Under the pieces are notes generated by a model that saw nothing but the letters and a program-made list of their open reading frames with translations, was not told where the DNA came from and did not search any database. This document shows, piece after piece, positions 63,851-64,000 of a stretch of DNA of 64,000 bases. How positions within the stretch are numbered: the stretch's first letter is position 1; each line of letters opens with the position of its first letter. This stretch comes from Streptococcus cristatus (GTDB taxonomy: Bacteria; Bacillota; Bacilli; Lactobacillales; Streptococcaceae), in NCBI RefSeq assembly GCF_003943505.1, contig NZ_RJPS01000009.1, forward strand, positions 21,776 through 85,775, given 5' to 3'. The position numbers were made by a program, and so were the translations under genes.

Positions 63851-63879
63851 TTGACAAGTGAATGGATAGGTGATATACT
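63851..63879 (+). promoter_or_regulatory. rRNA operon promoter
   Basis: TTGACA (63851-63856) and TATACT (63874-63879) with a 17-base spacer, preceded by an A-rich stretch (AAAAAAATTCAAAAAAAG) resembling an UP element for the alpha subunit. Confidence 0.85.
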
Positions 63880-63885
63880 GATATA

Positions 63886-64000
63886 GTTGTCGCTTGAGAG
63901 AGCGATAAAGACCTTTGAAAACTGAACAAGACGAACCAATGTGCAGGGCGCTACAACACAAGTTGTAGTACTGAACAAAGAAAAAAACAATAAATCTGTC
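63886..64000 (+). other. 5' leader of an rRNA operon, with boxA
   Basis: The leader begins with a hairpin (TCGCTTGAGAGAGCGA) and contains GACCTTTGAAAACTGAAC (about 63910-63927), a boxA-like antitermination signal recognised by NusB/S10. The following ACAAGACGAACCAATGTGCAG and AACAATAAATCTGTC are the usual streptococcal pre-16S leader. The 16S gene itself must begin beyond the window; no mature rRNA is included. Apart from the terminator and promoter, 63584-63850 holds nothing recognisable. Confidence 0.8.

Overview
The window comes from a Streptococcus of the mitis/sanguinis type (S. sanguinis, S. gordonii or S. cristatus would fit). The evidence is low GC content, strong AGGAGG ribosome binding sites, streptococcal gene orders (ruvB - low-MW phosphatase - MORN - acyltransferase - adhE; S10-spc-alpha ribosomal cluster leading to an rRNA operon), a cia-dependent small RNA, and strain-type intergenic repeats. 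Species is an inference; no 16S gene lies inside the window.

Layout. (1) 1-7960: beta-galactosidase operon: a divergent GntR regulator, the GH35 enzyme BgaC, a four-gene mannose-class PTS, the SIS-domain isomerase AgaS and the mutarotase GalM. (2) 8020-16000: a YiaA-like membrane protein, a CiaR-driven csRNA, ruvB, a nucleotidyltransferase, a phosphotyrosine phosphatase, a MORN protein, an OatA-like O-acyltransferase, and adhE under a Rex box and a cre. (3) 16200-21110: the most unusual region. A ComR-type regulator is followed by two almost identical promoters carrying a ComR-like box. One drives a truncated ABC ATPase, a small membrane protein and two (plus one decayed) paralogous leader/core peptides. 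The other drives a 16-codon ORF ending in GGWWG that looks like a ComS/XIP pheromone precursor. An IS1182-family remnant and a decapitated ABC exporter show that the island is partly decayed. (4) 21190-32240: sialic acid catabolism: esterase pseudogene, nanE, a complete ABC importer with its own ATPase, a YhcH protein, an oxidoreductase, nanA, nanK and the RpiR regulator nanR. The esterase and nanE promoters share the same two-part operator at identical spacing. (5) 32570-47020: housekeeping and transport genes: a GNAT, thrC, MATE efflux, HAD phosphatase, polA, small kinases, a Ser-rich lipoprotein, GH29 fucosidase and tgt. (6) 47220-62100: rpsJ to rplQ, with secY, adk, infA and rpoA, preceded by an L4-type leader and interrupted by a 59-codon unknown ORF and two repeat copies. 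(7) 62100-64000: a structured leader, a glutamate-cysteine ligase family gene, and the promoter and 5' leader of an rRNA operon.

Common themes. bgaC, nan and the fucosidase gene all carry cre sites, so the window holds much of a host-glycan (galactose, sialic acid, fucose) regulon under catabolite control. ruvB, the phosphatase gene and polA share a leaderless promoter in which TATAAT lies six bases before ATG. Two dispersed repeat families (about 175 bp, four copies; about 105 bp, three copies) sit between operons, several next to or forming terminators. No tRNA gene and no CRISPR array was seen.
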